Below, in pieces: positions 1-5,322 of a stretch of DNA of 6,448 nt (the first letter of the stretch is position 1; every line of letters starts with the position of its first letter). The position numbers and the translations under genes are program-made. The notes under the pieces were generated by a model. That model was not told the origin of the DNA. It did not search any database and worked only from the letters and a program-made list of their open reading frames with translations. The stretch comes from an archaeon (GTDB lineage Archaea; Asgardarchaeota; Hermodarchaeia; Hermodarchaeales; Hermodarchaeaceae): positions 1-6,448 of the forward strand of contig JABXGY010000153.1 in assembly GCA_016550395.1 (NCBI GenBank), read 5' to 3'.

Positions 1-132
1 ACCCTGTTCCGATTCGAACCCTCTTTTAGTCCACAAATGCTGACTCATACTGTCGATAGATGGGATAGTAGTCGACAACGCTGGATTCTCAGAAAAGACG
101 ATATCTAAGAGTTCAGCTATAAGAAGAGCCAA
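1..132 (-). CDS. Partial unknown ORF, 5' end only, overlapping the ATP-grasp ligase gene
   Basis: An open minus-strand frame runs off the left edge with no stop. The best start is TTG at 132-130, eight bases after a GAGGT Shine-Dalgarno site at 145-141; this overlaps the ligase stop codon region by 20 bases. The 44 visible residues begin MALLIAELLDIVF and continue through SENPALSTTIPSIDSM. An ATG at 48-46 in the same frame is the alternative start and would avoid the overlap. The visible part starts with a hydrophobic helix-like stretch and then a polar segment. I do not recognise a family. Tight coupling and shared strand suggest it is the third gene of the cofE operon, so a role linked to F420 or pterin cofactors is possible but only inferred. 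The open frame extends about 60 codons in all, which could occur by chance a few percent of the time, so confidence is moderate. Confidence 0.45.
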   Translation of the reverse strand, partial: MALLIAELLDIVFSENPALSTTIPSIDSMSQHLWTKRGFESEQG

Positions 133-1018
133 GAACAATAACCTCAAAGAACCGATCAACAAGCCGTTTGGCGATATCAATCTTTGTTACCTTCTGAAGT
201 CCCTCCCATCCACTGCTACTATTTACCTCTGTAACAACTAATCCCTGGCTGGTTTCGAGGATATCAACTCCTGTGTATTCCAAACTAATAGTTTTTGTGC
301 ATCGAATTGCTAGTTCAGCTAATTCTGAGGTTAGTTTACAGGATATAGGTTGGGCACCCTGACGAAGTGTGGTTTTCCAATCCGAACCAACACGATACAT
401 CGCGGCGATAGCTTCGTCTCCGATTACAAAGACACGAATATCCCGATTTCCATGTTCGAGAAATTCTTGGACATACATCACATACCGATTCGCTTCATGT
501 GCTCGAAAAACTCGGCGGGCTATCTCGTGATCTGAGACCCGGGTCATTCCTACGCCCCCGGATCCGAATAGAGGTTTTACCACAACATCTTTGTAGCGTC
601 GGAAGGCTCGTAACGCGTCTCGGGCGTATTGAGTGATTGTGGTTCGTGGAACTGGAATTCCTGCTTGTTCAAGTAAGCGGAGTGTGTAATATTTGTCGAC
701 AGCTTTTTCGATGGCATGAGGACGGTTCATGAATGGGATGCCAAGACGTTCAAGGCAATGAAGAGTATCCATTCGCAGAATGACTTGCTCTAATGATCCC
801 CCCGGAACAGCACGTGTAAAAATTCCTTCAAGTGTGGTCAGATCCTCTTTCTTGTATTGAACCCGAGGTCTCTTACCACCCACTCGAACCACTGTTTCAG
901 TTACATTAAAGACCACACATTCAACATTCCGTTTTCGAATGTTTGCAACGACACGGCTGGTTTCCCAACCTTCAGGCTCAGCGGAGGCCACTCCCACACG
1001 TCGTATTAATTTTCCCAT
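113..1018 (-). CDS. RimK-family ATP-grasp L-glutamate ligase (CofF/MptN-like)
   Basis: This 301-residue protein is a cytosolic ATP-grasp ligase of the RimK group, which joins L-glutamate to an acceptor carboxylate through an acyl phosphate. The N-terminal pre-ATP-grasp domain covers about residues 1-100. The ATP-binding part includes K109, the lysine and glycine-rich loop VVVKPLFGSGGVG (145-157), YVQEFLEH (182-189), and RDIRVFVIGDEAIAAMYR (192-209). The metal-binding end is TGVDILE (249-255) with VTEVNSSSGWEG (262-273); D252, E264 and N266 are the expected Mg ligands. Length matches RimK/CofF/MptN. The ATG at 1018 is well supported: a GGTGA site overlapping the cofE stop codon lies six bases upstream. 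Only six bases separate it from cofE. That neighbour favours CofF (alpha-glutamate capping of gamma-F420-2) over MptN (tetrahydromethanopterin glutamylation), but sequence alone does not separate them; LysX- or RimK-like use is less likely. Confidence 0.9.
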   Translation of the reverse strand: MGKLIRRVGVASAEPEGWETSRVVANIRKRNVECVVFNVTETVVRVGGKRPRVQYKKEDLTTLEGIFTRAVPGGSLEQVILRMDTLHCLERLGIPFMNRPHAIEKAVDKYYTLRLLEQAGIPVPRTTITQYARDALRAFRRYKDVVVKPLFGSGGVGMTRVSDHEIARRVFRAHEANRYVMYVQEFLEHGNRDIRVFVIGDEAIAAMYRVGSDWKTTLRQGAQPISCKLTSELAELAIRCTKTISLEYTGVDILETSQGLVVTEVNSSSGWEGLQKVTKIDIAKRLVDRFFEVIVLGSSYS

Positions 1019-1024
1019 AATCGT

Positions 1025-1804
1025 TCACCCACGGAAGATATCACGTTCTGCATCACGTACAAGCATCTGTGCTGACCCCTTACCTCGTTCATACGAATAG
1101 CCACGAATTACAATGACAGCGTTTCCTTCATCCGCTTCGCCCATGAGTAGTTCAGCCGCAGATGCTAGTTCATCCGCTATTGCAACTTTTGTTGTTCTTA
1201 ATTCGTATCCAAAGAGGTCCTTGAGACCAACATAATTCTTCAGTGGGAGTAAACCAGCAGTGCCAATAGCTACATTGATTGCCCCTTCACGGAACGGGCG
1301 ACCATGAGTATCCGAAATTATAACCGCGACCTCTACCCCACACAATTCATAAATGGTCTTACATAATTGGCTAGCTGAATGGTCTGGATCTTCCGGGAGT
1401 AATGTAACTGAATCCGAATCTGGAACGTTTGATGAATCAACTCCTGCATTAGCACAGACAAAGCCGTGTGGCGTTTCGACAATTAAGTGACCTTGTTCTG
1501 CACGAACCACACGCCTTGAGGCTTGTAGAATTACTTCAATTAACTCTGCACGTTTCTCTAAAAGCCGAGCTAAATCCCTGGCAGCATCGGAAGGTGTAAC
1601 TGTCGATAGCTTTACAGTTCGTCCTTCAGCACGAGAGATAATCGTCTGAGCAACCACAAGGATGTCACCATCTTCCAAAGGAAATTGATTTTCTTTGCTA
1701 GCTTCACAAATCAGTTTCCCTACATCATCACCTTCCTGGATGATAGGTAAACCTGGTAAAGTGTGAACGGTAAACAATGAAGAATTTGGCTTCATCTCTG
1801 GCAT
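1025..1804 (-). CDS. cofE: Coenzyme F420-0:L-glutamate ligase (CofE)
   Basis: CofE is the cytosolic GTP-dependent enzyme that adds L-glutamate to F420-0 and then a second one by gamma linkage, giving F420-1 and F420-2. The 259 residues match the stand-alone archaeal enzyme; there is no extra FMN-binding C-terminal domain as in actinobacterial FbiB. Visible family blocks are LPGLPIIQEGDDV (16-28), EDGDILVVAQTIISRAEGR (44-62), HGFVCANAGVDSSNVP (113-128), ISDTHGRPFREG (163-174), and GEADEGNAVIVIRG (222-235). D165 and E223 are among the acidic residues expected to hold the metal ions and nucleotide. The ATG at 1804 gives a leader similar to relatives; ATG at 1795 (residue 4) is an alternative. 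A weak AAGGA lies eight bases before 1804. It is the first recognised gene of its operon, with the ATP-grasp ligase six bases downstream. Confidence 0.95.
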   Translation of the reverse strand: MPEMKPNSSLFTVHTLPGLPIIQEGDDVGKLICEASKENQFPLEDGDILVVAQTIISRAEGRTVKLSTVTPSDAARDLARLLEKRAELIEVILQASRRVVRAEQGHLIVETPHGFVCANAGVDSSNVPDSDSVTLLPEDPDHSASQLCKTIYELCGVEVAVIISDTHGRPFREGAINVAIGTAGLLPLKNYVGLKDLFGYELRTTKVAIADELASAAELLMGEADEGNAVIVIRGYSYERGKGSAQMLVRDAERDIFRG

Positions 1805-1837
1805 TTTGGGGGTCCTTCGGCTCTCCGTTATTCCAAC

Positions 1838-1978
1838 TTAAGAGTGTGCCGCATAAGAAAGTAATAACGAGAGGAAAGTTATAAAGACGAGAACAACTGC
1901 AGCAGTCATAGCACCCGTGAAATTAAATCCCAATATCTCTTCACGGTTCTGCTTAAAACCAAGAGTGCGTGGATTCAA
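1838..1978 (-). CDS. Candidate small single-pass membrane protein (46 residues)
   Basis: On the minus strand of the divergent gap an open frame reads from TTG at 1978-1976 to TAA at 1840-1838. Residues 1-14 are polar with net positive charge (MNPRTLGFKQNREE). Residues about 22-44 form one continuous hydrophobic segment, GAMTAAVVLVFITFLSLLL followed by SYAA, and the protein ends four residues later at HS. This is the layout of a one-span membrane peptide. It ends 33 bases before cofE in the same direction and could be its operon leader gene. Against it: the start is TTG with no clear Shine-Dalgarno site, it abuts the gelsolin start codon on the other strand, and the same bases contain the likely gelsolin TATA box. 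A shorter form from ATG at 1909-1907 would lose the N-terminal polar part. I recognise no family; resemblance to Sec61-beta or SecG is only in general layout. Confidence 0.38.
   Translation of the reverse strand: MNPRTLGFKQNREEILGFNFTGAMTAAVVLVFITFLSLLLSYAAHS
1868..1886 (+). promoter_or_regulatory. Palindromic TATA-like box with purine-rich BRE in the divergent region
   Basis: GTTATAAAG at 1878-1886 resembles an archaeal TATA box and is preceded by a purine-rich stretch, CGAGAGGAAA, at 1868-1877 that fits a TFB recognition element for rightward transcription. Start would fall near 1908, giving the gelsolin-like gene a leader of about 70 bases. Read on the other strand the same bases give TTTATAAC, which could serve cofE with a leader of about 50 bases. 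Which direction is used is not decidable from sequence. Confidence 0.45.
1915..1946. repeat. Perfect 7-bp inverted repeat in the divergent promoter region
   Basis: CCGTGAA at 1915-1921 is mirrored by TTCACGG at 1940-1946, with an AT-rich 18-base spacer. Arms of this size spaced about two helical turns apart (25 bases start to start) in a promoter region are compatible with an operator for a dimeric regulator. It lies between the TATA-like box and the gelsolin start. It could equally be chance. Confidence 0.3.
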
Positions 1979-2586
1979 TGAAACACGAATTTATCAAATA
2001 CCACGTTCAAAAGGGTCAACTCGTCCGTGTACCTAAAGATTATCTCAATGAATTTGGAACTGGAGATGTATACCTTTTGGATAAAGGACCTAAGATCTAT
2101 CTTTGGGTCGGGAAGAAAGCTACACCGGACGAAAAATTCATTGGAGCAATTACCTCAGTTTGGAAAGATCAAGATCGAAAAGGTGCCGCCAAACTCATTA
2201 CCGTACACGAAGGCAAAGAGCCCAAAGAGTTCCTGGATTTATTAAAAGGAAAAATCAGAGTTACGAATCAGGATACCGAAGGAATCCTAAAACGTGTTGC
2301 CCTTAAGCAACACGAATTCAAACTCTTTCGCATTCATATTGAAGGTGACATCAACCTCTATTATGAAGTTAAACGTTCCAAAGATTCACTTGATACTGGT
2401 GATGTATTCCTATTAGACACTTATAACAAAATGTACATTTGGCGAGGTCGAGAATCCAGCGCTTTTGAACGCTGGGAAGCCATGAAAATCGCTGAAGACT
2501 ATGATGTTGATCGAGCAGGACATCAAGAAATAATTATCATTGAAGAAGACCAAGAGCCAGAAGACTTCCTTCAAAATCTCAAGTAA
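1978..2586 (+). CDS. Two-domain gelsolin-like actin-regulating protein
   Basis: The 202-residue product holds two gelsolin-homology domains in tandem and nothing else. Using numbering from the upstream GTG at 1969, domain 1 spans about 13-94 with TGDVYLLDKGPKIYLWVGKK (31-50) and ends in KEPKEFLDLL (83-92). Domain 2 spans about 116-205 with LDTGDVFLLDTYNKMYIWRG (141-160) and ends in QEPEDFLQNL (195-204). The GD pairs (32-33, 144-145) and the glutamates that follow are the usual type II calcium-site region. Gelsolin domains bind, sever or cap actin filaments; two-domain forms were described in Asgard archaea, where they act on actin in a calcium-dependent way. I favour ATG at 1978 because no Shine-Dalgarno site supports GTG at 1969, and TTAAAACC at 1953-1960 could drive a near-leaderless transcript. 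There is no signal peptide, so it should act in the cytoplasm. The gene is divergent from the F420 genes and is alone on its strand. Confidence 0.92.
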   Translation: MKHEFIKYHVQKGQLVRVPKDYLNEFGTGDVYLLDKGPKIYLWVGKKATPDEKFIGAITSVWKDQDRKGAAKLITVHEGKEPKEFLDLLKGKIRVTNQDTEGILKRVALKQHEFKLFRIHIEGDINLYYEVKRSKDSLDTGDVFLLDTYNKMYIWRGRESSAFERWEAMKIAEDYDVDRAGHQEIIIIEEDQEPEDFLQNLK

Positions 2587-2612
2587 TTAATCAGTTATTA
2601 AAAAGTTATAGC

Positions 2613-2682
2613 AAGTTAAGAGGGGGCTAAGAAACCCAGACTTGTGGAGAAGTGCTAGAAAACCCAGAGCCCCGCTTAACTT
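2613..2682. repeat. Imperfect inverted repeat with inner hairpin and repeated internal motif
   Basis: AAGTTAAG (2613-2620) and GGGGCT (2623-2628) pair with AGCCCC (2668-2673) and CTTAACTT (2675-2682), giving 14 base pairs interrupted by a small AG/G internal loop. Inside, ACTT (2640-2643) and AAGT (2650-2653) close a smaller hairpin. The two sides between stems carry nearly the same motif: AGAAACCCAGA (2630-2640) and AGAAAACCCAGA (2657-2668). Read on the minus strand the structure is followed eight bases later by CTTTTT (2605-2600), so it may end transcription of the small genes to its right. It could instead be a structured RNA or a small repeat element. It is not a tRNA: no T-loop and the wrong size. 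Confidence 0.5.
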
Positions 2683-2730
2683 ATTTCCCCGCTGGATACT
2701 GTTCCACACCCATCCAGAATTCACCATTAT

Positions 2731-2793
2731 AACCCAGTCGAACTCTGCTCTAGTGCAGGCGAGTAATCACTAGAGCAGAGTGAATGACTGGTT
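2731..2793. terminator. Long hairpin between convergent genes, possible bidirectional terminator
   Basis: A perfect 14-bp inverted repeat, ACTCTGCTCTAGTG (2742-2755) and CACTAGAGCAGAGT (2768-2781), encloses a 12-base loop. Beyond a small GA/GAAT internal loop, the stem extends with AACCCAGTC (2731-2739) against GACTGGTT (2786-2793), eight pairs with one bulged C. The total is about 22 pairs over 63 bases. The right end overlaps the TAA stop of the small minus-strand gene. No T-run follows on either strand, so it is not a classical archaeal T-tract terminator. A role in transcript 3'-end formation, mRNA stability or as a protein-binding site is inferred only from its place between convergent genes. 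Confidence 0.5.
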
Positions 2794-3139
2794 AAGTGGC
2801 TTCATTGAGGACAAGGCTGAGGAACTTTCCTAATCGACCAGTGTGTTGAATAGCCTTGATGAGCCGGGCCTCGTGCGACGCCTTTTGAACGAGAAGATGA
2901 TTCTCGCGGACGACGGCGAGCTCCGTTAGAAGATCGTAAAGACGACGAAGTTCCATTCGATCTACTTGCTGAGAGAGGCGTTCTAGGAGGCGGAACACAT
3001 CGTCGAGTGCAACCTTCTCAAGTTGGTCTACATTATCCGTGACTTTTTGCGACCGTAAATAGGACCGGGCTAAACGTAGTATTTGGTCGCTTGTATCATT
3101 TGTCCCTGTGGTCACGGCAATTCCCCTCAGGGTCGCCAT
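2792..3139 (-). CDS. Small alpha-helical protein of unknown function (115 residues)
   Basis: I choose ATG at 3139-3137 because GGGGGTG lies six bases upstream (GGTG to start) and the upstream gene stops one base before it. A longer reading from 3211 would overlap that gene by 71 bases and has no such support. The protein starts MATLRGIAVTTGTNDTSDQI. After a short N-terminal part the sequence is almost all predicted helix, in order DQILRLARSYLRSQ, VDQLEKVALDDVFRLLERL, RMELRRLYDLLTELAVVREN, and a final segment ending GRLGKFLSLVLNEAT. It is rich in Leu, Arg and Glu, lacks Trp and Cys, and has no membrane segment or signal peptide; a helical bundle or partner-binding scaffold fits. I do not recognise the family. 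Coupling to the preceding small gene suggests the two products form a complex or act in one step. A long hairpin overlaps its stop codon. Confidence 0.8.
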   Translation of the reverse strand: MATLRGIAVTTGTNDTSDQILRLARSYLRSQKVTDNVDQLEKVALDDVFRLLERLSQQVDRMELRRLYDLLTELAVVRENHLLVQKASHEARLIKAIQHTGRLGKFLSLVLNEAT

Positions 3140-3140
3140 T

Positions 3141-3404
3141 CTACGCACCCCCAATGCTGGCGACGTTTGAGACTTTTTGACCATTCGGCTCAACACGGAC
3201 TCGGACACCACCGGGAGTTGCCTCCACGATAATCCGACCGTTTAGGCCGCAGGTTTCCTTCACTAACTCTATTAGCAAGGAACCGATTGCTCCGATTTCT
3301 CGGAGATCTTCATCCCCCGTTTTTGGGGTAATATCTATGTCGATAGGATAGGCATCAATAACGCCAATAATTCGCTGGGTTTCTTCCATCAGTTCTGTAG
3401 CCAC
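3141..3404 (-). CDS. Small alpha/beta protein of unknown function, possibly Roadblock-like (87 residues)
   Basis: The chosen start is GTG at 3404-3402, eight bases after GGTGG (3417-3413); a GTG at 3428 would add eight residues and has no comparable site. The product starts MATELMEETQRIIGVIDAYP. The predicted order is helix (TELMEETQRIIGVIDA), strand (IDIDITP), helix (DLREIGAIGSLLIELVKETC), then a two-strand hairpin (GRIIVEATPGGVRVRVEP) and a polar tail. The last helix and hairpin resemble the second half of a Roadblock/LC7 fold, common in Asgard archaea as partners of small GTPases, but the domain would be short and the likeness is to layout, not to a diagnostic motif. There is no membrane segment. 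It lies one base upstream of the helical-protein gene and so is probably translated together with it. Function is unknown. Confidence 0.78.
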   Translation of the reverse strand: MATELMEETQRIIGVIDAYPIDIDITPKTGDEDLREIGAIGSLLIELVKETCGLNGRIIVEATPGGVRVRVEPNGQKVSNVASIGGA

Positions 3405-3828
3405 GTTTTTCTCCACCTTTCTTAACACAACTGGGAAAAACAGAAGAACGCGAAACCGGTGCTGAAGAGATCATTAGAGGAACTGAGCAAGCCAACTCAG
3501 TCTAGTCGACGGGTCAGAACGGGAATGGGTTTGTTCCGGGGACCATTGTTCGGTTTTCACATCCGCTTTTGCTTTTCCCTTGGCGAGTGTGTTTGCTGGA
3601 ATCCAAATAGACAATGTGCAGCAGCCTTTATATGGGGGTCCTTCACCACCATAACGGAGCGGACAAAAAAGCTAATTCACCTAATAGAAGCATCCAAGGG
3701 TTATTTTGAACTTTAAACACGATTAAGTCAATGCTTTGCCATAAACGGGTTTTGAGTCCTGCCCTAAATTTCGAGGTTTTCGTCAAAAGGAAAGTTTTTA
3801 TTGCTGTTTCTTTCTTTCTGACGATGGT
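3405..3828. other. 424-bp gap without a defensible gene
   Basis: This divergent region separates the small minus-strand pair from the regulator gene. It holds a TATA-like box on the minus strand, ATATAAA at 3633-3627 (TTTATAT on the plus strand), far from either start. It also holds a short hairpin ACTGAG/CTCAGT at 3482-3487 and 3496-3501, and the regulator promoter near 3785-3802. Several frames are open by 60-85 codons on both strands, but none has an ATG with a ribosome site, and their translations are compositionally poor candidates. A long leader for the small genes, an undetected RNA gene, or a decayed gene remain possible. Confidence 0.5.
3785..3802 (+). promoter_or_regulatory. BRE/TATA-like promoter for a near-leaderless regulator transcript
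   Basis: Purine-rich AAAAGGAAAG (3785-3794) followed by TTTTTATT (3795-3802) resembles an archaeal BRE plus TATA box. Its centre is about 28-30 bases before the GTG at 3829, the usual distance from TATA box to transcription start. Transcription would begin at or just before the start codon. This agrees with the absence of a Shine-Dalgarno site upstream of that GTG. Confidence 0.5.
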
Positions 3829-5265
3829 GTGGCGCGCGTGCAATCTTTGGCTGAAGTAGCAGACTTACTCTCCACCTTGAAGCGAAACATCCATGAAGTA
3901 ACCCTCCCAAGTGAAGAACTTTTCGAAGTCGACCTATTGCTTGATAACCTTCAGCTATACGCTAAACGGGTAAAAGGAATTCCGTTCAACGATGAGGACT
4001 ATAATATTAGGCCACATCCTCTTTTTGATGGAATGGTAGAAACGCCTCGTGAAAGAATGTACAATTCTTTGCTACGTCGGCTTAAGGTAATTCTTCGGTT
4101 TAACATTACTTCATATGAAAAAGTGACGCGGGATTTATTACGTGGACTGGTATCCGATGAAGTTGATCGGATTACTGGAAGAGAAATACGTCTCCTTACT
4201 TTGTTGTACCAGCGACCTAATACTCCTCAAGTTCAAATGGCCAAAGAGTTGAACATCAGCCTTCCAACAATGCGAAAGGATATCCGAGCACTTGAGGAAA
4301 AATTTGGTTTGCGTTTTGCTAACCTGATAGATTGGGGGCGTTTCAAACTACGCCATTTTGCAGTATTCTTCGTAACTTCTAATGTTCATGCATCTCGACG
4401 TCTTCAAGACATCTTTAATAAGGAGATGTCAACTTATCTGACAACAGCAGTTTTTGACACAACCTTTCGACGAGGTTTCGCTGGTTTTAGACTACCGGAT
4501 CAGGGAAAGCCAATTCAACTTTTTCAGGAGCAATTAGAATTTCTTAAAGAACATCTAATCGAAGCTTATCAAATTCATGATAACAAACAATATTTCCAGT
4601 CAATATGCTTTGATCATTTTGACTATGAAACGAGTACATGGTTAATCGAAGGTGATGTTTCATCCCTTGGGCTGCTTAATTTTGTGCGTGAGAACTGGGC
4701 AATTCTCCCTAAGCCGAGAGGGTTGTCAAACACAATTGCACGCTCATTTGATCAACTTGACTATTATCTTGCTTCTTTTTTGGTTGGTGATGGCCATGCA
4801 CCAATGAAAAAACTTCAAGATAGATTGAACAATGTTGGAATTGAAGCGCCTCGTACAACGGTTTCAACACGGAAGAATCGCCTTTTGAAAGAACGGACTA
4901 TGGAACCCTATTTTTGGTTTGATACACCACAATTACCATTCTTTATTTCATTCGCCATCAAGTGTGAGCCATATATTGCTGAACAATTAGTAGTAGCTGT
5001 TTCTCAAATGCCATTAGCTTTCGCCACACACTCAAACATCGGTTGCACAGTCAACGTGAGTGTTCCAGCGCGAAGTCTTGGGACAATTTTAAACCTCCTC
5101 TCACTTACTCTAGAAGACGAGGGGGTCACAGAGGTGTGGCAGATGCAGCAGTTCCAGAATGTGGGATCCCGTGATCCCTCTCAAATTGCGTCTAAGTGGA
5201 ATGGATCGTATTGGAATTGGACTGAAGAAGAATTTGAGATCCCTTCCCTCGGTTTAGAATATTAG
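3829..5265 (+). CDS. Putative transcription regulator with two Lrp/AsnC-like HTH units
   Basis: The 478-residue protein is soluble and probably binds DNA. After a helical N-terminal region (1-110) comes winged helix-turn-helix 1 (about 112-165), with QVQMAKELNISLPTMRKDIR (134-153) as the HTH core. An alpha/beta region of about 100 residues follows (170-270). A second HTH-like unit spans about 304-360 (SFDQLDYYLASFLVGDG onward, then APRTTVSTRKNRLL at 340-353). It leads into a RAM-like effector domain (about 368-440: FFISFAIKCEPYIAEQL and the later GCTVNVSVPARSLGTILNLL). This resembles two Lrp/AsnC monomers fused, roughly three times the length of a normal Lrp protein. The C-terminal 35 residues are Trp- and acid-rich. 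GTG at 3829 is chosen from the promoter spacing. It lies 57 bases before the nucleotidyltransferase gene. Ligand and targets are unknown; domain calls are by pattern. Confidence 0.88.
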   Translation: MARVQSLAEVADLLSTLKRNIHEVTLPSEELFEVDLLLDNLQLYAKRVKGIPFNDEDYNIRPHPLFDGMVETPRERMYNSLLRRLKVILRFNITSYEKVTRDLLRGLVSDEVDRITGREIRLLTLLYQRPNTPQVQMAKELNISLPTMRKDIRALEEKFGLRFANLIDWGRFKLRHFAVFFVTSNVHASRRLQDIFNKEMSTYLTTAVFDTTFRRGFAGFRLPDQGKPIQLFQEQLEFLKEHLIEAYQIHDNKQYFQSICFDHFDYETSTWLIEGDVSSLGLLNFVRENWAILPKPRGLSNTIARSFDQLDYYLASFLVGDGHAPMKKLQDRLNNVGIEAPRTTVSTRKNRLLKERTMEPYFWFDTPQLPFFISFAIKCEPYIAEQLVVAVSQMPLAFATHSNIGCTVNVSVPARSLGTILNLLSLTLEDEGVTEVWQMQQFQNVGSRDPSQIASKWNGSYWNWTEEEFEIPSLGLEY

Positions 5266-5319
5266 ATGCGGCTTGGCGAAAAGATTTTGTTTGCCCGTGT
5301 ACAAGCTAAGGGTCTTTGA
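5266..5319 (+). other. 17-codon open frame between regulator and nucleotidyltransferase
   Basis: An ATG directly follows the regulator's TAG stop. The frame reads MRLGEKILFARVQAKGL and ends at TGA (5317-5319), four bases before the nucleotidyltransferase TTG start and in the same frame as both neighbours. It could be a coupled leader peptide, a remnant of a longer N-terminus, or chance. There is no Shine-Dalgarno site, but stop-start adjacency would allow re-initiation. Confidence 0.2.
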
Positions 5320-5322
5320 TAT

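Noticed and set aside
3..30. tRNA-like T-loop sequence GGTTCGAATC on the minus strand at the left edge
   Set aside because: The bases flanking the loop do not pair as a T-stem, there is no matching acceptor end, and the stretch is in an open reading frame.
350..535. Plus frame of 61 codons antisense to the ATP-grasp ligase
   Set aside because: It covers conserved ligase residues on the opposite strand; no promoter or ribosome site.
2027..2306. Two alternate plus frames of 67-72 codons inside the gelsolin-like gene
   Set aside because: They overlap both conserved gelsolin blocks in other frames and show no family features.
2613..2793. Insertion sequence or CRISPR array suggested by the two inverted repeats
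   Set aside because: There is no transposase frame between or beside them, the two repeats differ in sequence, and there are no regularly spaced direct repeats.
3459..3716. Plus-strand frame of 85 codons starting at GTG 3459
   Set aside because: No ribosome site or positioned promoter; unusual composition with many Cys, Phe, Arg and Trp; no recognisable fold; competing frames on the opposite strand are equally open.
3643..3843. Minus-strand frame of 66 codons starting inside the regulator's first codons
   Set aside because: It overlaps the regulator start and promoter, has no Shine-Dalgarno site, and its translation looks like antisense of an AT-rich promoter region.
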